A stretch of 64,000 nt of DNA from Astrothelium macrocarpum (GCA_021030915.1 JAGEMR010000123.1:1-64000), one strand, 5' to 3'; counted from the stretch's first letter, positions 33,185-47,630 are shown. The notes: a model not told the origin generated them from the letters alone. A program made the numbers and translations.

Positions 33185-36100
33185 TCATCCTGAGTCCACA
33201 AATGTTTTGGAAGAAAATCTAGGAGAGAACGTGAAAAAAAGGGAATGGAATTTAAAAGGTGGACAAACAGAGACGAAAATGGATGAATGGAAGGAAAAAT
33301 GGAGGTTTGCGGAGAGAAAGGAAAAACGGAAGGAGAAACGAAAGCTTTTAGTCCTAGCGCAGGTGTGACGAAGGCGAGCGCCAAGGAAAAGACAATCTCC
33401 GACGTTATTCCTTCGAACAAAACGTGGGTCCGATCTCCTTATCCGCGGCCCGTTCCTCGCGGTGAAACATACAAGTAGTACGATCTCACCAGCCATGCAT
33501 CACTTGCTTTTCCATCGATTAAAGGGATGGACTCTTGATACATGGGTGCCTCGCCGAATCGAGAGTGTTTCGCGAACCGTTGGCATGTGATCATCCATCA
33601 ACTCTAATTGATATGCCGAAAGGATCGAGTGTCGATCTATGATGGTCACTCTCTGTTACGTTTCATTTCTTGATTTTGGTTGCAGTTTCGATAGGTCGGA
33701 AAGTCTGCTTACTTCCGAAGTTATTGGCAAAAGTTCTGCTCCAATGGTATCTTTTTTCCCCCCGCGTATCTATCGTATCTAGGATTTCATTGGCTACAAC
33801 ATCGAATTGGAAACGAGAATTAGGTCACTGATAAAACGAGGCCCAGCAGATCCAATGGTCTCAACGTGTTCTCTATCATGAGATCCAAAGCTATCGTATT
33901 GAATTGAAATGTTATCCTGAAGAGCATACTACTGGAGTCACAACGAAGCTGACAGTTTGAGGTTTTAGCTCTCAGTATCTTCAAATCGACTAACTGGACT
34001 CAGGGACTTGGCAATTTCTGTAGGTTGTCTCTTGGCTCTCAAGTTAAATATTTTTGTTCGCTAGTTAAATGCATGAACTTACTAATTCCCTGCTGTTTCC
34101 GCAGTTTTTGGCGGATGCCATGCCACAAGTCAGTTGATACCACCCACGAGCAGACAGTGTCAAGAATACGAAAGAAATGTTGAGTCACTACCATACGATG
34201 ATAAACAACAACCCTTTTGGATTCGACAAAAGCGGTAAAGGACACCCAGCAATTCATTCGCTCTCACAACGCTTCTGTGGCAACGCTTCATCTTGATGTT
34301 CTCTCATGGTCCGAATTCGGACTTTATTACTTTCAATCAGATCACATTTGCTAGCCTAGATATCAAATTAGAGAAAATTCTCCAATACTCCCATCTAGTG
34401 CTCCCGATTGCGTTAACACTCTACTATGCGAATCATTAGTGGACTTTGCTAAATCTGTTAGTCTTTCAGGAAGCTATCATATACCTCAGATCTATCTTTT
34501 TCTCTTCAACTATCTTCTTGCTCATGCTGCTCCTGTCGCGTTTGCTATTTGCTTGATAGATGCCCTTTTCTGACCCTCAGTACATTCGGAAATGAGAGAA
34601 ATCAAGCTACAGAGAACACAAAGGCTGACCTCGAGCTGGTGAGCCAGCATTGATCTGATGAGGTACTGAAATAAGAAGTCTCTTATTCATTCTGTATCAC
34701 ATTTTTTAGATTATTACGCAGTTATTAGCGATGGGTTCTCTCGTAGTTCGCCTTCCAAGGCCCCTTAAAGCTAAGCGTTTCCTCGACATGACGTCCGATC
34801 TCAGGGCTTTTGGAATTTTAACTCTACTTCTTGTTGTAGCATTTGATTTGCTATGTGATTCTTTTGTATTCAATCATATTCGATGCTCATACATTGGCGC
34901 GCTTTATCAGTATTTCGGTCGAAATCATCAGTCTATCAAAACGCTTACCGGATGCTTTAAGATAACGTGAGGTATCTTTGAGAAGCCTATGCAATTTCCA
35001 AGCAAGAAAAAGCACGTAAGTAGAGATTCAAAGGAAGAGATAATTCAAAATGAAAAACCCTGATATAGGATGATAGCAATAAGATCCAACAACACAGCTA
35101 AAGGCTCTCACATAGAAGCGGATTAAGGTGGTCAAGAAGTTGAGAACATTGATCGTTCAGGGAAAAATAAAAGAAGAGAGGAGCGCTGAAACAAAAGTAT
35201 AAGTGCAGTCTGTATAGCCCGATAATGTTACACGAGATTGACGATTTCCGGTCTATGGCACTACTTTGGAAGAGAAATCGCTCGGATTTTGAATAAAAAA
35301 ACTTAGAAACCTGATCCAGGGATGCCCAAGGTAGCCATTTGTTCAAGATACACCTGAGGCGCTCCCAAATTTCCCGAACCCTGCTTTATGAAGCATAACG
35401 AGTGTGAGCGTAGTCCTCTCAGGCCCACTCTGCGAGCTCTTAACAAACCTTAAGCTTTCTGATCAATATTGATCGAGACCCAACAAAGCTGTAAGGAGGA
35501 TATAATACGCCACAATAGTCACAATAGTATCAGTGAAATAGAGTGAGTATTGCAAGGAACTCGACTTGATTAGCTATTAGCACTGTGAAGTGTTTGTGGA
35601 GTAAGTGAGAAGGGTCTGGCTCCTAAAGATAAATCCTGGTCACAAATGACAAAGCTCTAGTTCAGACTTCGATGTGACATATAAGTATCTAAAGAGAAAT
35701 AGAGTGATCGTGGAAGTGATCCGCTTATGGCTGTTTGCAACTTTCTATATTGCTTTTCAGCCGATTTCAGCGATTATTGGCGGTTCATTTTCAAGAGTCA
35801 CCATCACACGTGAACCTCAGTATTCTCTATCCAGGTAATAGACCAACGGCCCAGAGAGCATATTAAGGCACCTAATGTGTAATGCGAGGCAGTATTCAGA
35901 TGATATGTTGTCCGATCTGCTCCTCCTATCTTATCGTTTGGCTATCATCAACTGCAATGTGAGCTGTCTGTACATTCTCGCCGATAGAGCTGACATGCAT
36001 CAGTACCTGCTAGAAGAACAGCGGGCCTCATTGAAACCAGTGCAGGTTCAGCTTGGTAATTCACTCGTGTGCTATTCGCGAGGTTCAATCATTCTAATTC

Positions 36101-39100
36101 AACATATATTCATTACGCTGAATCATGTTTTAGCAGGTCATTTTATGATGCTCGCCAGATCCAGTCATGCATAGACTTTAACTGTGCTTCGAAGACATAG
36201 GGTTGCATAAAGACGATACATTCTCCAACTTTTATATCGTAGGCCAAGAGCAGCAGCTGAATATAAACGTAGAAACCTGCGTTTAATGACTGAAAGTCAT
36301 AGGAAACTGCATCTGTTCCATATACATACGGGAAAACGAATACAAGTTAGCTTTTCTCAAAGTTTCAGACCTTTTCATGGCCTACGTGGGCTTTTCTTCT
36401 GGAATTCCCATCATTTTATTGCAGTTGCCGCAGTGAACATTATGCCCACTAGAGATTCCTCGCAGGGTGTACGAACGCATGATCTTATCGATGGCGACAA
36501 GATGGCGCGGTTCATAGCGATCCAAATATCCTTTTTTCTTTTTTTTTGGATAGCTTTTTGGTTTATCGAGGTTTTTTTACAATGCGAGGAGATCGTAGTG
36601 GACAATTAGGTATTTTCATTTAATTGAAGGAAACCATCATTTGTGTAAACAGCATGTACTATTATCACAAAATCATTCCATTTAGATTGTGAAAATGCCC
36701 ATGGCACCCTCGGATCCTACGCTGAATCTTTGGTTCTCGGTGAGAGTGAGAGGTTTTAAATTTTCCTAAAGATCGACAAGTTCGGCATAATTGTCCTGGA
36801 CCGTTTTACATTAATTTTATCTATGCATTTCCGAGAAGACTAAGCCTAGTCATTTATGCGCTATTTTTCTTAGAGTTAATTATCAATATGCTCGAGTTCA
36901 AGCTTCATTTTGTATTAACTGTCGTTGAGAGTATTATATGGAACTCGTACCTGTGGGCTTTTCAATGATCTGGAGAGGATGACCTTAAAGAAGTAGCGCT
37001 TCTCAAGCTATTTCAAATGAGTATTAGCTACAGATGATTTTCGTAACCTGCTAACACGCCTACCCTACTAACAATCGCCGTAGCGATAAGAAGGGAATGT
37101 GGGGTCTATCGTCTCGTGTTTCTAACAGTAAAGTTTTTCAGATGCGTGTAAATCGTCCTTGGCCGAGGAGTACGTTTTTCTCCTGTGAACCGGATTTGTG
37201 TGTGACAAAGGCGACAAGATCGGTGATCAGCCATTGTTTTCGCGGTCAAGTAACGAATACTAGCAATTAATCAGTTACAGATGCGCAAAATGCTTTCAAA
37301 AGCGAATACGATGTCACCTGATCGAGCTTTGTCCGACGAGGAACGATCTCAATCAAGAACAAAATGAATAATACTCTGAGAAGTTAAGACTTTTTCAACG
37401 ATCCAAAAAGAGGGGGTGCTTTAGAATGAGATATTTATAAAAAAGTATCATGGTGCTCCCTCCATCCATCAGCCACAACTAGAACCGGCTGCTGGAGAAT
37501 GCTTAGTGGAGACTGTGTCCCTGCATCAAGTCGATTTCTATATTGTTCAAGCTGCTCACCAAGACGTTTTTCTGCACGCATTATATGTATAGCTCTGAGG
37601 TCACTCAATATGTCATCTGAGTGATCTACAACGAGATATTGAGCATAGCATGACGTCGTTTGATATCCGGAGTTTCCAGAAGCTCCCGTGTAGTTACTAA
37701 ATAATTTTTAGTCAGCTCAGCCGATCCATCCTATCGAAGACTACTTTTTCTTGCGATCAGCTACGCAGGATCAAAGTGGAAGATCCACCGTCATATCCAG
37801 GAATAAACCTTGAAGATCGGTTACCTATGACGACGTTGCTTCCTGCAAGTACTAAACCGTAGGATTGTGTTCCCTCTTAGCTTGAGGGTCTTTTCATGCT
37901 ATCAAGCTGCACTGTCGCTAAGTCTGCACGATCGAACATGTATGACTTTACGCTCGCGAACCGGATATTCTGATGTCAGACTACTGCCTGGAATTTATGC
38001 TTAATATCCTGACAAACAGGCTTCGCTGATGTTACTTCATAAGCCCTAATTAAACAGAGCCAAAGATATGTGTCCAGTTGAGCATCGAAATTTTCCAGAA
38101 TGACATCGAGCATCCTGACTCGCATATGCATACCAAAAAAGTCTGCTAATCTTTTTAAGACAAGGGAGCTTTTGAGGCAAGTGCAAAGGAGGTTCTGGTG
38201 GTGGCCATAATCGATGCTCAAAGCTTTTGGACACATGTCGTTGTTGTCTAATCCACACTTCTTCGCAGTCTCAGCGATGTGTTTAGGATAAGATCTGACG
38301 CGTGATGATCCCCACGCTTTACCGAAGATTGTGTAGATTGAAGAATGATTACACAGGAAATCCCAAAGAAAAACAGAGAATAGCGACATGAATAACTTGT
38401 TTGTCTGTCTTCACCTGGGTCTCGGATGTTTGATCTCAAATCTTTCGCCGGCTCTTACCAAAGACTTGCTTGACCGCTCTACATATCTGTTATAGATCGC
38501 GAAAGACAGCCGAATTTTACAGTCAATGCCACGAGTTGACCGAGAAAGTCAAGGCATGCTTCGTTCAAAGGTAGAATGCCGATGTCAGCTGCCACACGTT
38601 AGCCTATCCCAAAAGCGAGCGTTCCATTCCGAATTGTTTACGATGGAGCAAGTAGAAATTAGCTCAAGGCTAAGAATGGATATTTGAGAGCCGTCACATT
38701 CTCAGCCATGCACATGAGGCGAACCGGGAATACTGGATTTAAGCTTTGAGGATAGCCCGGAGGTTTCTTTTGGAGCACATGCAGGGATTCATGGGCCACA
38801 ACAACATCTTACCTATTTAAGAAAGGCATGCAGGTCATCTCGTACATTGTCCCAATTGGCTCGGTTATTTTTTGGCGATAGAGGGTTAAGTTGAAACAGC
38901 CAGGAAAGGTTCTCATAGCGAGTATTCGGGTCACATCCACCAGTTGAAATTGACCGAGTGGATTTGGTCGCGTGCGCGTTAGCTGCGAAGCTTTGTTCTT
39001 CTCCAGACAGCATGGTTCTTAGGACACGCCCAACAGTACTCAGCAACGCGATTAGTTCCTTCGACATTCAGGTAATCCCTCTGCCGGATAATGTAAACCT

Positions 39101-40067
39101 GGGCCACAAAGTATTAAAAATAATAGTGTTCTGCTCGTTGCAATGTGGATAGAGCTTTTGTCTGTGCGGGCCCATGATACGTCACGTCAACCAATTACAT
39201 AAGTTGGCCGACGCTCCGAAACTCCGTTCTGAAAGGGACCGGCGGCACCCAATACGCTAGAGCCGCGTTCCTCTTTCAGAGCGCCACTGGAAAAGCACTA
39301 GGTAAGCCAATGTCTATGTAAGCCCAGTTGTGCATGTATTACAGAAGGGTCACAACCTGAGCGTAACGGCAAAGGCCGAGCCTCGGCGAAACAGGAAGTT
39401 ACCGAATTTCGTGCGGCAGCCACAAGCAATCTGCCGGGCACTCCCATATCCTTAATTCGCGGGCCGTTGTGTTGACATGCAGCTTAGTTTATTCCTTTCC
39501 TCCCTTTAGTGAAAAATGCGTGCCCCTGGATTAACTATTGATCCGGAATATGACGCCCTCCAAAAGCTGTCATACAAAACGTAGTGTTGTTTTGGTCTGC
39601 ACTATAAACTCGAACGAGGTAAGGGGACCCACTTCGGCGAATGGCTCTAGTCTCATTCCTCTGGCCTGTTGAAAGAGATCATCATGTAATCTTCAACGAA
39701 AGCTCTCTTAGGCGAGCGGTTGTGACGAAAGGGCACAGCACCAGTAAGGTAAGCAGTGACCAAAAACAGGGGGAAGTAGGTAAAGAAGATGCGTCCGGAT
39801 TGCTGCTACCCATGAATAGTTCAGATGATCTGGTCTCCGGGCGTCCGGTTCTCGACTCCTCGTAACGGGGTCTTACGTGTCTTGCAGAAGACTCTGTAAA
39901 GATACATCAGAGGACGCCAGTAGGTAGGGTGTGTTTTGTATAAAGGTCCACGAAAGACCGTTGGTCGAAGCGAAATCCACATCAGCTGTCCATCAGCAAT
40001 TGACCAACACATATCCAGGCCATCTTCATTGAGTTGTTATTGAGTCATATCCATACGATCTTCGGCA
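33185..40067. other. 6.9-kb stretch without a supportable gene
   Basis: Normal composition, scattered short frames. On the - strand at 37976-38389 and 38813-39067 two ATG-started frames of 137 and 84 codons could belong to a decayed gene (see findings). The last few hundred bases are the promoter of the NRPS-like gene at 40068. Confidence 0.45.
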
Positions 40068-43000
40068 ATGTCTCAACCAGCTCCACGACGCCAGGATATC
40101 CCATCTCCTTTCTTGGTTGACAAGGCGGTGCCAAATCGTTTGGTTCATACGATTCCGGACGAGCTCGCACAAAGTGTTCCCGATCATCCACTCTTTGCCT
40201 ATCCTAAGACAGATAATATTCAGGATGGCTTCATAGATGTCTCCGCAAAATGCTTTGCCAACGCAATCAACAGAACGGCCTGGTATTTGGAGTCCCTTTT
40301 GGGAAAGGCTCCTCAGGGGTTCCCGACTGTTGGCTATATGGGAACCAGTAAGATGATCGAATCGGTGAAAATGGGTTTCAGAGGGCTGACTTGATGAAGG
40401 CGATCTTAGATATTTCCTGTTTTTCTTTGGAGCAATCAAAGCTGGCTACAAGGTCTGTTGAAGCTTTTCAAAGAACCAATGTAACATCTTTAACCAGAAT
40501 TAGATGCTCTTCCTTTCTCCACGAAACAACCTGGCAGGCCATCTTAACGTTCTCGAAAAATCGGATTGTCATACCTTTTTAATAGCCAAAAACACTCATT
40601 TAGAATCAGTCTTTGCTGCACGAACTATGACAACAGCGGTTGTCCCTGAGCTTGAAGAGTTGCTGGACGCCACCGAAGTCCAGATGTATCCTTATACTAA
40701 AACCTTTGACGAGGCACGGAAAGACGCATGTCTTGTTCTTCATACTACAGGTTCGACAGGTCTACCAAAGCCCATTACATGGAAACTCGAGATCTTGAGC
40801 ACGTACGAAGCCTGGAGAATCATCCCTTCGATAGACGGTTACATCCCGACGACAGAAATTTACCAAGAGGCTCGCAGAGCATACAACTCTATGCCTCTAT
40901 TCCATACTAGTGGTCTGAATACCGGTATCACCCTGTCGCTACTCCTTGGTGTGACGACCGTCTTCGGATCCGCTGGCGTTGTTCCTCATGCTGCTTATGC
41001 CGATGAAATGCACAAATATGCCAACGTTGATGCTTCAATTGGGCCGCCAACTATCTATGAGGAATTGAGCCACGAACCTGGACAGCTTGAGCGAGTCAAC
41101 AAACTGACATACGTTCTCGTGTGCGGTGCACCCATATCCCCAACTGCTGGGAACCTGCTTTCCCAGCAAACACGTCTGATCTCCAACTTTGGAGCTACAG
41201 AAACAGCGTGTCTACCAAGATTATCGCCTGCCAGGGAAGATTGGGCATACTACTACTGGCATCCTAGCCACTCTGGTATTGAGCTGCGCGAGACATTCGA
41301 TGGCCTCTATGAGCTTTTCCTTGTTAAAGATCCCAAGATAGATCTTTACCAGGGTATCTTTAGTACATTCCCTCATCTCGATGAGTACTCCATGAACGAT
41401 CTTTACACCAAGCATCCCACAAAACCATTCCTGTTCAAGTGGACTGGACGAGCAGATGATGTGGTGGTGCTCAACAACGGCGAGAAATTAGCCCCGGCGC
41501 TAATGGAAGCCAGTCTCATGAGCAGCCCATTGGTGAAAGGTGCTATGGTTGTTGGTCGTGGTAAATTCCAGCCAGCAGCACTTCTCGATCTTGGCGAAGC
41601 ACCTCCCGACAGCGCTGCTGGGCGTCAAGCTATCATCAAGGAGCTGGAGCCAGCTATCGCGCTTGCTAATAAGCATGCTCCAGCCCACGGTAAGCTTGAC
41701 AAGCTCCACATCATGTTCGTTGACCCAGCACGTCCAATCTACTATCTCGGTCAGGGCAAGATTCAACGACGCGGAACCTACGCCAAGTATGACCAGGACT
41801 TCGAAGACTTGTACCAAGCTGCCGAAACCATTACAGAGCAAGAAGATGATAATTCTGAGTCATCAACCGTTAACTTTGGCGACCAGGCGAGCATCAAGCA
41901 GTGGCTACTTGATGTCATCACAAAAGTTGCCGAGATTGAAGATCTCAAGGGAGATGATGCGTTCTTCGAGGCCGGTATGGATTCCTTGCACGTCATCCGA
42001 CTTGTTCGAGACCTCAAGTACCAAGCCAAGATTGCTGGCGGCAAGCTCACTCCAGAGTCGTTGTCTCCCGGTGTGATTTACTCGCATCCTTCTTTGGACG
42101 AACTCGCTGCCTATCTATACAAGCAGGCTGGCATGGCTCCTGCTGCACCTGCAGATAGCGCATATCAATCTGCGGCAGAAGACGCTGGTGGCAGCCCAAA
42201 GACGAAATCCTTGGAATCGCTTTTGGACAAATATGTCCAGACTCTCTCGCCAAAGGTTGAACCCCGTCCAGCTCCAGTCGCGCAAGGCACAACAGTCCTT
42301 CTCACTGGTAGCACTGGTTCATTGGGTTCATATCTCCTTAACGAATTGAACAACGATCCCAATGTTAACCATATCATCTGTCTCGACCGGAGCGCTGATG
42401 GTGCCGAGAGGCATAAACAGAATGCACTTAAGAGAGGTTTGGTTGTGACTGACTCGAGCCGAGTGGAGTTCTTGCAGTCTAACCTCGCAGAGGATGACTT
42501 GGGACTTGGTCAAGAAACATATCAACGATTGGTGAACACTGTCACTCACGTGATTCATTGCCAGTGGCCTGTTAACTTCAACTGGGTTGTCGGATCATTC
42601 AAGCCATCCATTGCGGGTGTACGAAATATTTCCAACCTGGCCGCCGCTTCAGCTCACAACGCGTTCGTGTTGTTCATCTCCAGTATTGCTGCTGTCGATG
42701 GATACACTGGTCCAGGTGCGGTCCCTGAGGCTCCAGTCCAGGACCTGACCGCAGCTTCCAAGATTGGTTATGGCCAATCGAAACTTATTGCCGAGTGCCT
42801 TCTTGATAAGGCCGCCGATATTTCTGGTGTGCGCTCTGCAGTCTGCCGTGTAGGTATTGTGGCAGGACCTGTAGAGTCGCAACTTGGCAAGTGGAATGTT
42901 CACGAATATATCCCATCTGTAAGTTATTCCCTTCAAAGTTTCACGCCCGAGACATTTTCTTACACGCAACTTTGCAGATCATCGTTTCATCCGCCCATCT

Positions 43001-43493
43001 GGGCGTGTTCCCGAAGACGTTCCCATCTCGGGATCACATTGATTGGCTACCTGTCGATAAGCTCTCTCGTATTCTTGTCGATATTCTTGGCACTGCATCC
43101 GAACCCTCGCCAGCCGACAATGCTTCCCCAATGCGCGGCAAGACATACCATGTCGTGAACCCACACGCCGCTTCATGGGGCGCTAATTTTGCCGCCGACT
43201 TAATGGCTGCATATCCATCTGGTACCGTGAAGGGTGTACCTTTCGAAGAGTGGGTGGAGACGTTGAGGCAGAGCGCGGAAGCAGCCGACGGCGATAAGAA
43301 CGTCGATGTTGAACGCAACCCAGCCATTCGCTTGCTGGAATTTTACACTAAGGCTTCCAAAACAGACAAAGGTCGGCGAATTCTCCCGACCACCGGGTCT
43401 GAGGCGGCTAGCACAACACTTCGTGAACTTGGTCCTCTCAACCGCGCATGGTTGGAAAACTGGATGGTGCAATGGGGCGTTAAGTCAAACTAA
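40068..43493 (+). CDS. NRPS-like adenylation-thiolation-reductase (A-T-R) enzyme
   Basis: Four exons: 40068-40347, 40400-40452, 40504-42918 and 42978-43493, with introns of 52, 51 and 59 bp and consistent phases. They give 1087 residues. The N-terminal adenylation domain has LHTTGSTGLPKP (about residue 190), NFGATE and TGRADDVVVLNNGEKL. The thiolation domain carries the phosphopantetheine serine in FEAGMDSLHVIRL (about 602). The C-terminal thioester reductase has the NAD(P)-binding LLTGSTGSLGSYLL (about 710) and YGQSK (about 867). Such single-module enzymes activate a carboxylic acid as AMP ester, load it on the carrier arm and release it reductively as aldehyde or alcohol, in the manner of aryl-acid reductases. 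No tailoring genes lie within several kb, so it stands as an orphan. Length is typical, with no defects. Confidence 0.93.
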
Positions 43494-45017
43494 TAATCTG
43501 GTGAAGGCTTTTTGATGCATTTTTCCAACTGTACTATTTATGCAAATTCATGTTAATCTTTGGTTTTTTGTTACAATAGACGGATAGACAAAATGATAGA
43601 TTATACTAAGCTTATATAGACAAAAATTTCATACACTTTTCAAAACCTTCTGATCGCATTACAAATGATAAGAAAAGAAGTGACATGCGAGTATTTGACA
43701 AATTGGTTAAACTACCTCATCAACTTTGTATTCCTCACCAAGATGAACACCAAATAATCTTATCAAAATAATCTTATCAATCTCTCAATCTCTCAATCTC
43801 ATTCTGCACACAAGGAAGATGAGGACATGGCTCAATGTTTCCTTTCGAGTAGACTAGTCCTACATTATCCAACTAATCCCAAACTCATTACTTCGGAACT
43901 TGCCAACCAAGTTTTCGATTGACCATAGAAATCTATTGATTAGTCGATCTCTTGCGCAGCCGTTCCCTTGGTTGATAGCAGAGCCTTTCTCCGTCTATGG
44001 CCTTCAGTTCGTTGCTAAACAATCGCGCTTAGAACAGCGACGAGGACTATATTGAAAGCTGGAGCGAACATAAATTCGGCAGCTGAAGTGACAGCTTGGT
44101 GGGAAGAAGCATTGACCCCGAATTGACTGTCCATCGGCCTTCGAGGAAGAACAACATACAATGTCGTCATGCTGTGATGCAAACATCGTCAGCTCTAGAG
44201 GGTTTCTGGCAAGCTATTTTGTCGAACAGCTGCTCGTACGGAAGTTGTTTGCCCACTTAGTGAGCCTGTAGATGTGCGGACGATTCTCGGATTCACAGAA
44301 AAGGGGGAATGAACTCAGTGCGGCTCCTAATTATTACCCTTATTACCGGTGCTACTCCCAAAGGAGAACCCGGACTTCGTGCGTCCAGCCCATCGCAACA
44401 CATACCGGGTCGAAGGTGTGACAATGTTGTCTATTCATGGTGCATACTGCAGCAGCGTTTAAATTGAGGCTATCGGCCTCGATGGAATCGCGTGCCTTCA
44501 TACCTCAAAAACACCGGCGGCGTAGTCTCGGAGTGGCTTTTTCTTCGACACTCTTACAGCTACCGGCCTTTCCTTCTCCATGCTGTTTTACTGGTCTAGA
44601 TTGACAAGTCAGTCCCCAACCCAGATACATCCACCATCGTGCCCTCGATACGCAGATCTCTCGGAAATCAAAAGATGATGGAAGACCACCAAGAGGACAG
44701 AATACCAGATCAAGTTGCTAATCCAGATCGCCCATCAACTATGCGTGTCAAATATCTTGCTCGTCAAAGTTCTCATCTATCAAGAGACATACGTCAGATT
44801 TTTGATTGACTAGAGACCTCGTCCTCGACCACAAATTCTTGCTCCCTTTGCACAATATTCGACGTCTCAAAACTCACGATGTCCGCTACAATCGATCTGA
44901 GGTCTAGACAATAACACCCCTAAACCAGAGATCTCCAAGACACATGGGTCCAGGGTCCCAGTCTAAAAGAGGAAGATTTATCTCCGGCCATCAGCGAGAT
45001 AATTCCCATACACTAGA

Positions 45018-45080
45018 AAGATCGTTCCCGAGCAACAACAAGATCGTTCCCGTGCAACAACAAGATCGTTCCCGTGCACC
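45018..45080. repeat. 22-bp tandem repeat, about three copies
   Basis: The motif AAGATCGTTCCCG begins at 45018, 45040 and 45062, giving an exact 22-bp period; the units differ at a single base in the first two copies. Confidence 0.85.
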
Positions 45081-47507
45081 AGCGGGGTAAAGTGTCTAAT
45101 TTCCGGGAAACGGCGGGGAATCGTACACAATTCCCGGGCACTGGCGGATCAAGAGACCCTGCGTGCTGGATACTGCCGGGAAGCATACCAAGGTGTCGGG
45201 TGTCGACATGGCAAGCGGCAGGCATCTGAATAAGATCTGACTTAGCCATGTATGGAGTCCACTTGACTGCCAGCTCATGGGCGTTAGAGAGTCTCGATGT
45301 TTTCTCGCAGTATGACCGGTTTCTGCGGCGTTCGACAACAATGCAATTTCGCTCAGAGTTCCACAGGCTCTCAAAGTCCCATTGCTCATTCGGTCTTCAG
45401 ATTCACTGCTCGATCTATTGCTACCTCTGCAATCCAATTCACTGCTAGGAATTTAAGACATGCACCCTGAGTGTCTGCTCGCTCGACTGTACGATCCACC
45501 AATATCCACTTTCGAGCCACAGCTGAGTCCCTTCATCAGAGAACTTGCTAAAGTCTTGACTGGAAAGGACGATAAGCTCAACTATACTCAAAGGCACTTA
45601 GGGTTTGTGTGACGACACTTTGTCCAAGCAGCCAGCAACAACTTAATCAGGATAATGAGAACAGACAGGGATTTCGATGTCCATCCAGGCAGAGATTACA
45701 ATGCCGGTGTGCTGAGCAATTGTAATACTAGTCGTCTTCAAGGACTTGGAGTATAACAGACCATAGTTAGTCTGCGTTCATCGTCCGTGGATAGCTATGT
45801 CGTAATTTTATCACACATGCATTAGAAAAGTTAAGTACTGAGTGAGGGATGTGAAGAAGATAAAGGCATGTCATACTCGTCTGTGGTCAGACCCGGTCAA
45901 GGTAGGAGATCTTTCCGTACAGTTGCTCGTGTGTGTTCAACTTCCTTAAGATGTCATGGCAACATCGCTGGTACTGGTCGTAGCGGAATACCTGGTTTGC
46001 TACAAACGTCCTAGTCTACGCCCGGATAACTTTTCCTTGTCAAATGCTGTCTTTATTTCTTGGCTATCTCGTTAATATCTGTCCCGTATGTGCTTTTCCA
46101 TCAACAGCCACCGGATTTAAGAGACACGCCATCAGTCTGACACAAGCGGAGCAACCGGGAGGCCGCTGAATAAATTCGTCTTTCCACATCTAGCTCTTCC
46201 GTACCAGTCCCAATCTATCAATTCTACTATTCTCGCAAGGAATGCATTTTCTATGAATTGGAGAACCACTTGATCTAAATGAGACAGCAATGGCAGTGGC
46301 ACCGAAGGTTGGGGTTCTATAAAGCATCCGCTTCTTGCTTCTCTCCGCGTGCTTTGCTCATCGGATCCTCAATCGAACTTTTCTTTTTTGACCAAGCTGT
46401 GTCATATCTCTCCTTCCTTTCATCAAAACAGATGCAATAGGGAAAGTGAAAAGGTTTGGGCCAATTTTTCGAAGACAGTGATGGTATACTCACTTCCTGG
46501 AGACTCTCGTCTGCAACTTCCATCGCCGTAGGACACGTAACGAAGACATAAGACATTAAGAACGGACAATGTCACATTACTTCGTACACTCATGGCTTCC
46601 AAGCCGGGAAAATTGAAATCTTACGAAGTGACGCGTCATTTGTATTTGACTCCCAGGTAGACATGCTGGACAAGAACCCAGGTGTGAATGAATGACGACA
46701 GTAGGTGGGAGTACAGTATATGTACAGTATAGCATTCCATTTGTCCGAAAATGTGGCGTCTTTTCGCAGTCTCGAAAGAAATATTGTTGATCTATTTCCT
46801 ATTCCGTCGCTATCCCAAGTTGCATTCAACTCATAGGCTTACGCGGTCGATAATGTATGCGGCTCAATAGGCACCTACAAGGCTCCGAAAAGGGTTTCTT
46901 GGGCGAGATTGTAGGGTTGAAGTTTCATTTAGCCGCCGGGTGAAACAGCGTGCGGACAGGCATGATCGGCTTATGAATTTTTCCTATTGGAGTACGCAAT
47001 ATCGCGACATAGCGAGAATTCCTCGGTTCTCGTGGTCTAAGTCGATTCTTTCAGCACATCGGCAACGACATTATTTGCAAGCATCGCCGGTGCATTGAGG
47101 TCTGTCACTTGTTTAGAAATGCGATGGAAATATATGCGACATCAGAGAACATGCACGACAGTGGACGACATGAGTACCAATTTTTTTAAACAATATTGCA
47201 TTTAACGGTAGCTACTGCAAGTATTGCGCAAGCGACTATTTCATTCTTCTTTGTATCTCCATTCTACTCTCTGTCAAAAGTGGTTGTTCGGGATCTGCAT
47301 TACCGCGGCACTTGATCTATTTTCCCGACCTCCGTTTAGCTTGTTTCTTATGCTCGGTTAAATTGCATAGTTTCAACTTGATTTGACGGAGGGCAAGTTC
47401 GTCGCATCACGCGCATTACAACCTGGTGACGATCCATTTTACAGGTTCATGTTCCACGAATTGAGGATTGGCTTCCGCTTTAATATGGCAAACTATAGCA
47501 GTATGAG

Positions 47508-47516
47508 TATATAAAG
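47508..47516 (+). promoter_or_regulatory. TATA box of the GH11 gene
   Basis: TATATAAAG lies 115 bases before the start codon at 47631 and is followed by a CA-rich leader, as usual in highly expressed fungal secreted-enzyme genes. Confidence 0.6.
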
Positions 47517-47630
47517 CACATCATTTTCATGACCATTTCTCAAAACTTCGATTGAAGAGCACTCGATATTTTCGACTCACATTCATCAACTGCTACATTC
47601 TAATCTCATAATTAATTCCATTTAATCAAC

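Larger units (their letters stand above)
43494..47630. other. 4.1-kb stretch without a supportable gene
   Basis: No coding frame with support. Contains a 22-bp tandem repeat at 45018-45080 and, at its right end, the promoter of the xylanase-like gene, including TTTAGCC (46928-46934), the complement of the XlnR-type site GGCTAAA. Confidence 0.5.
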
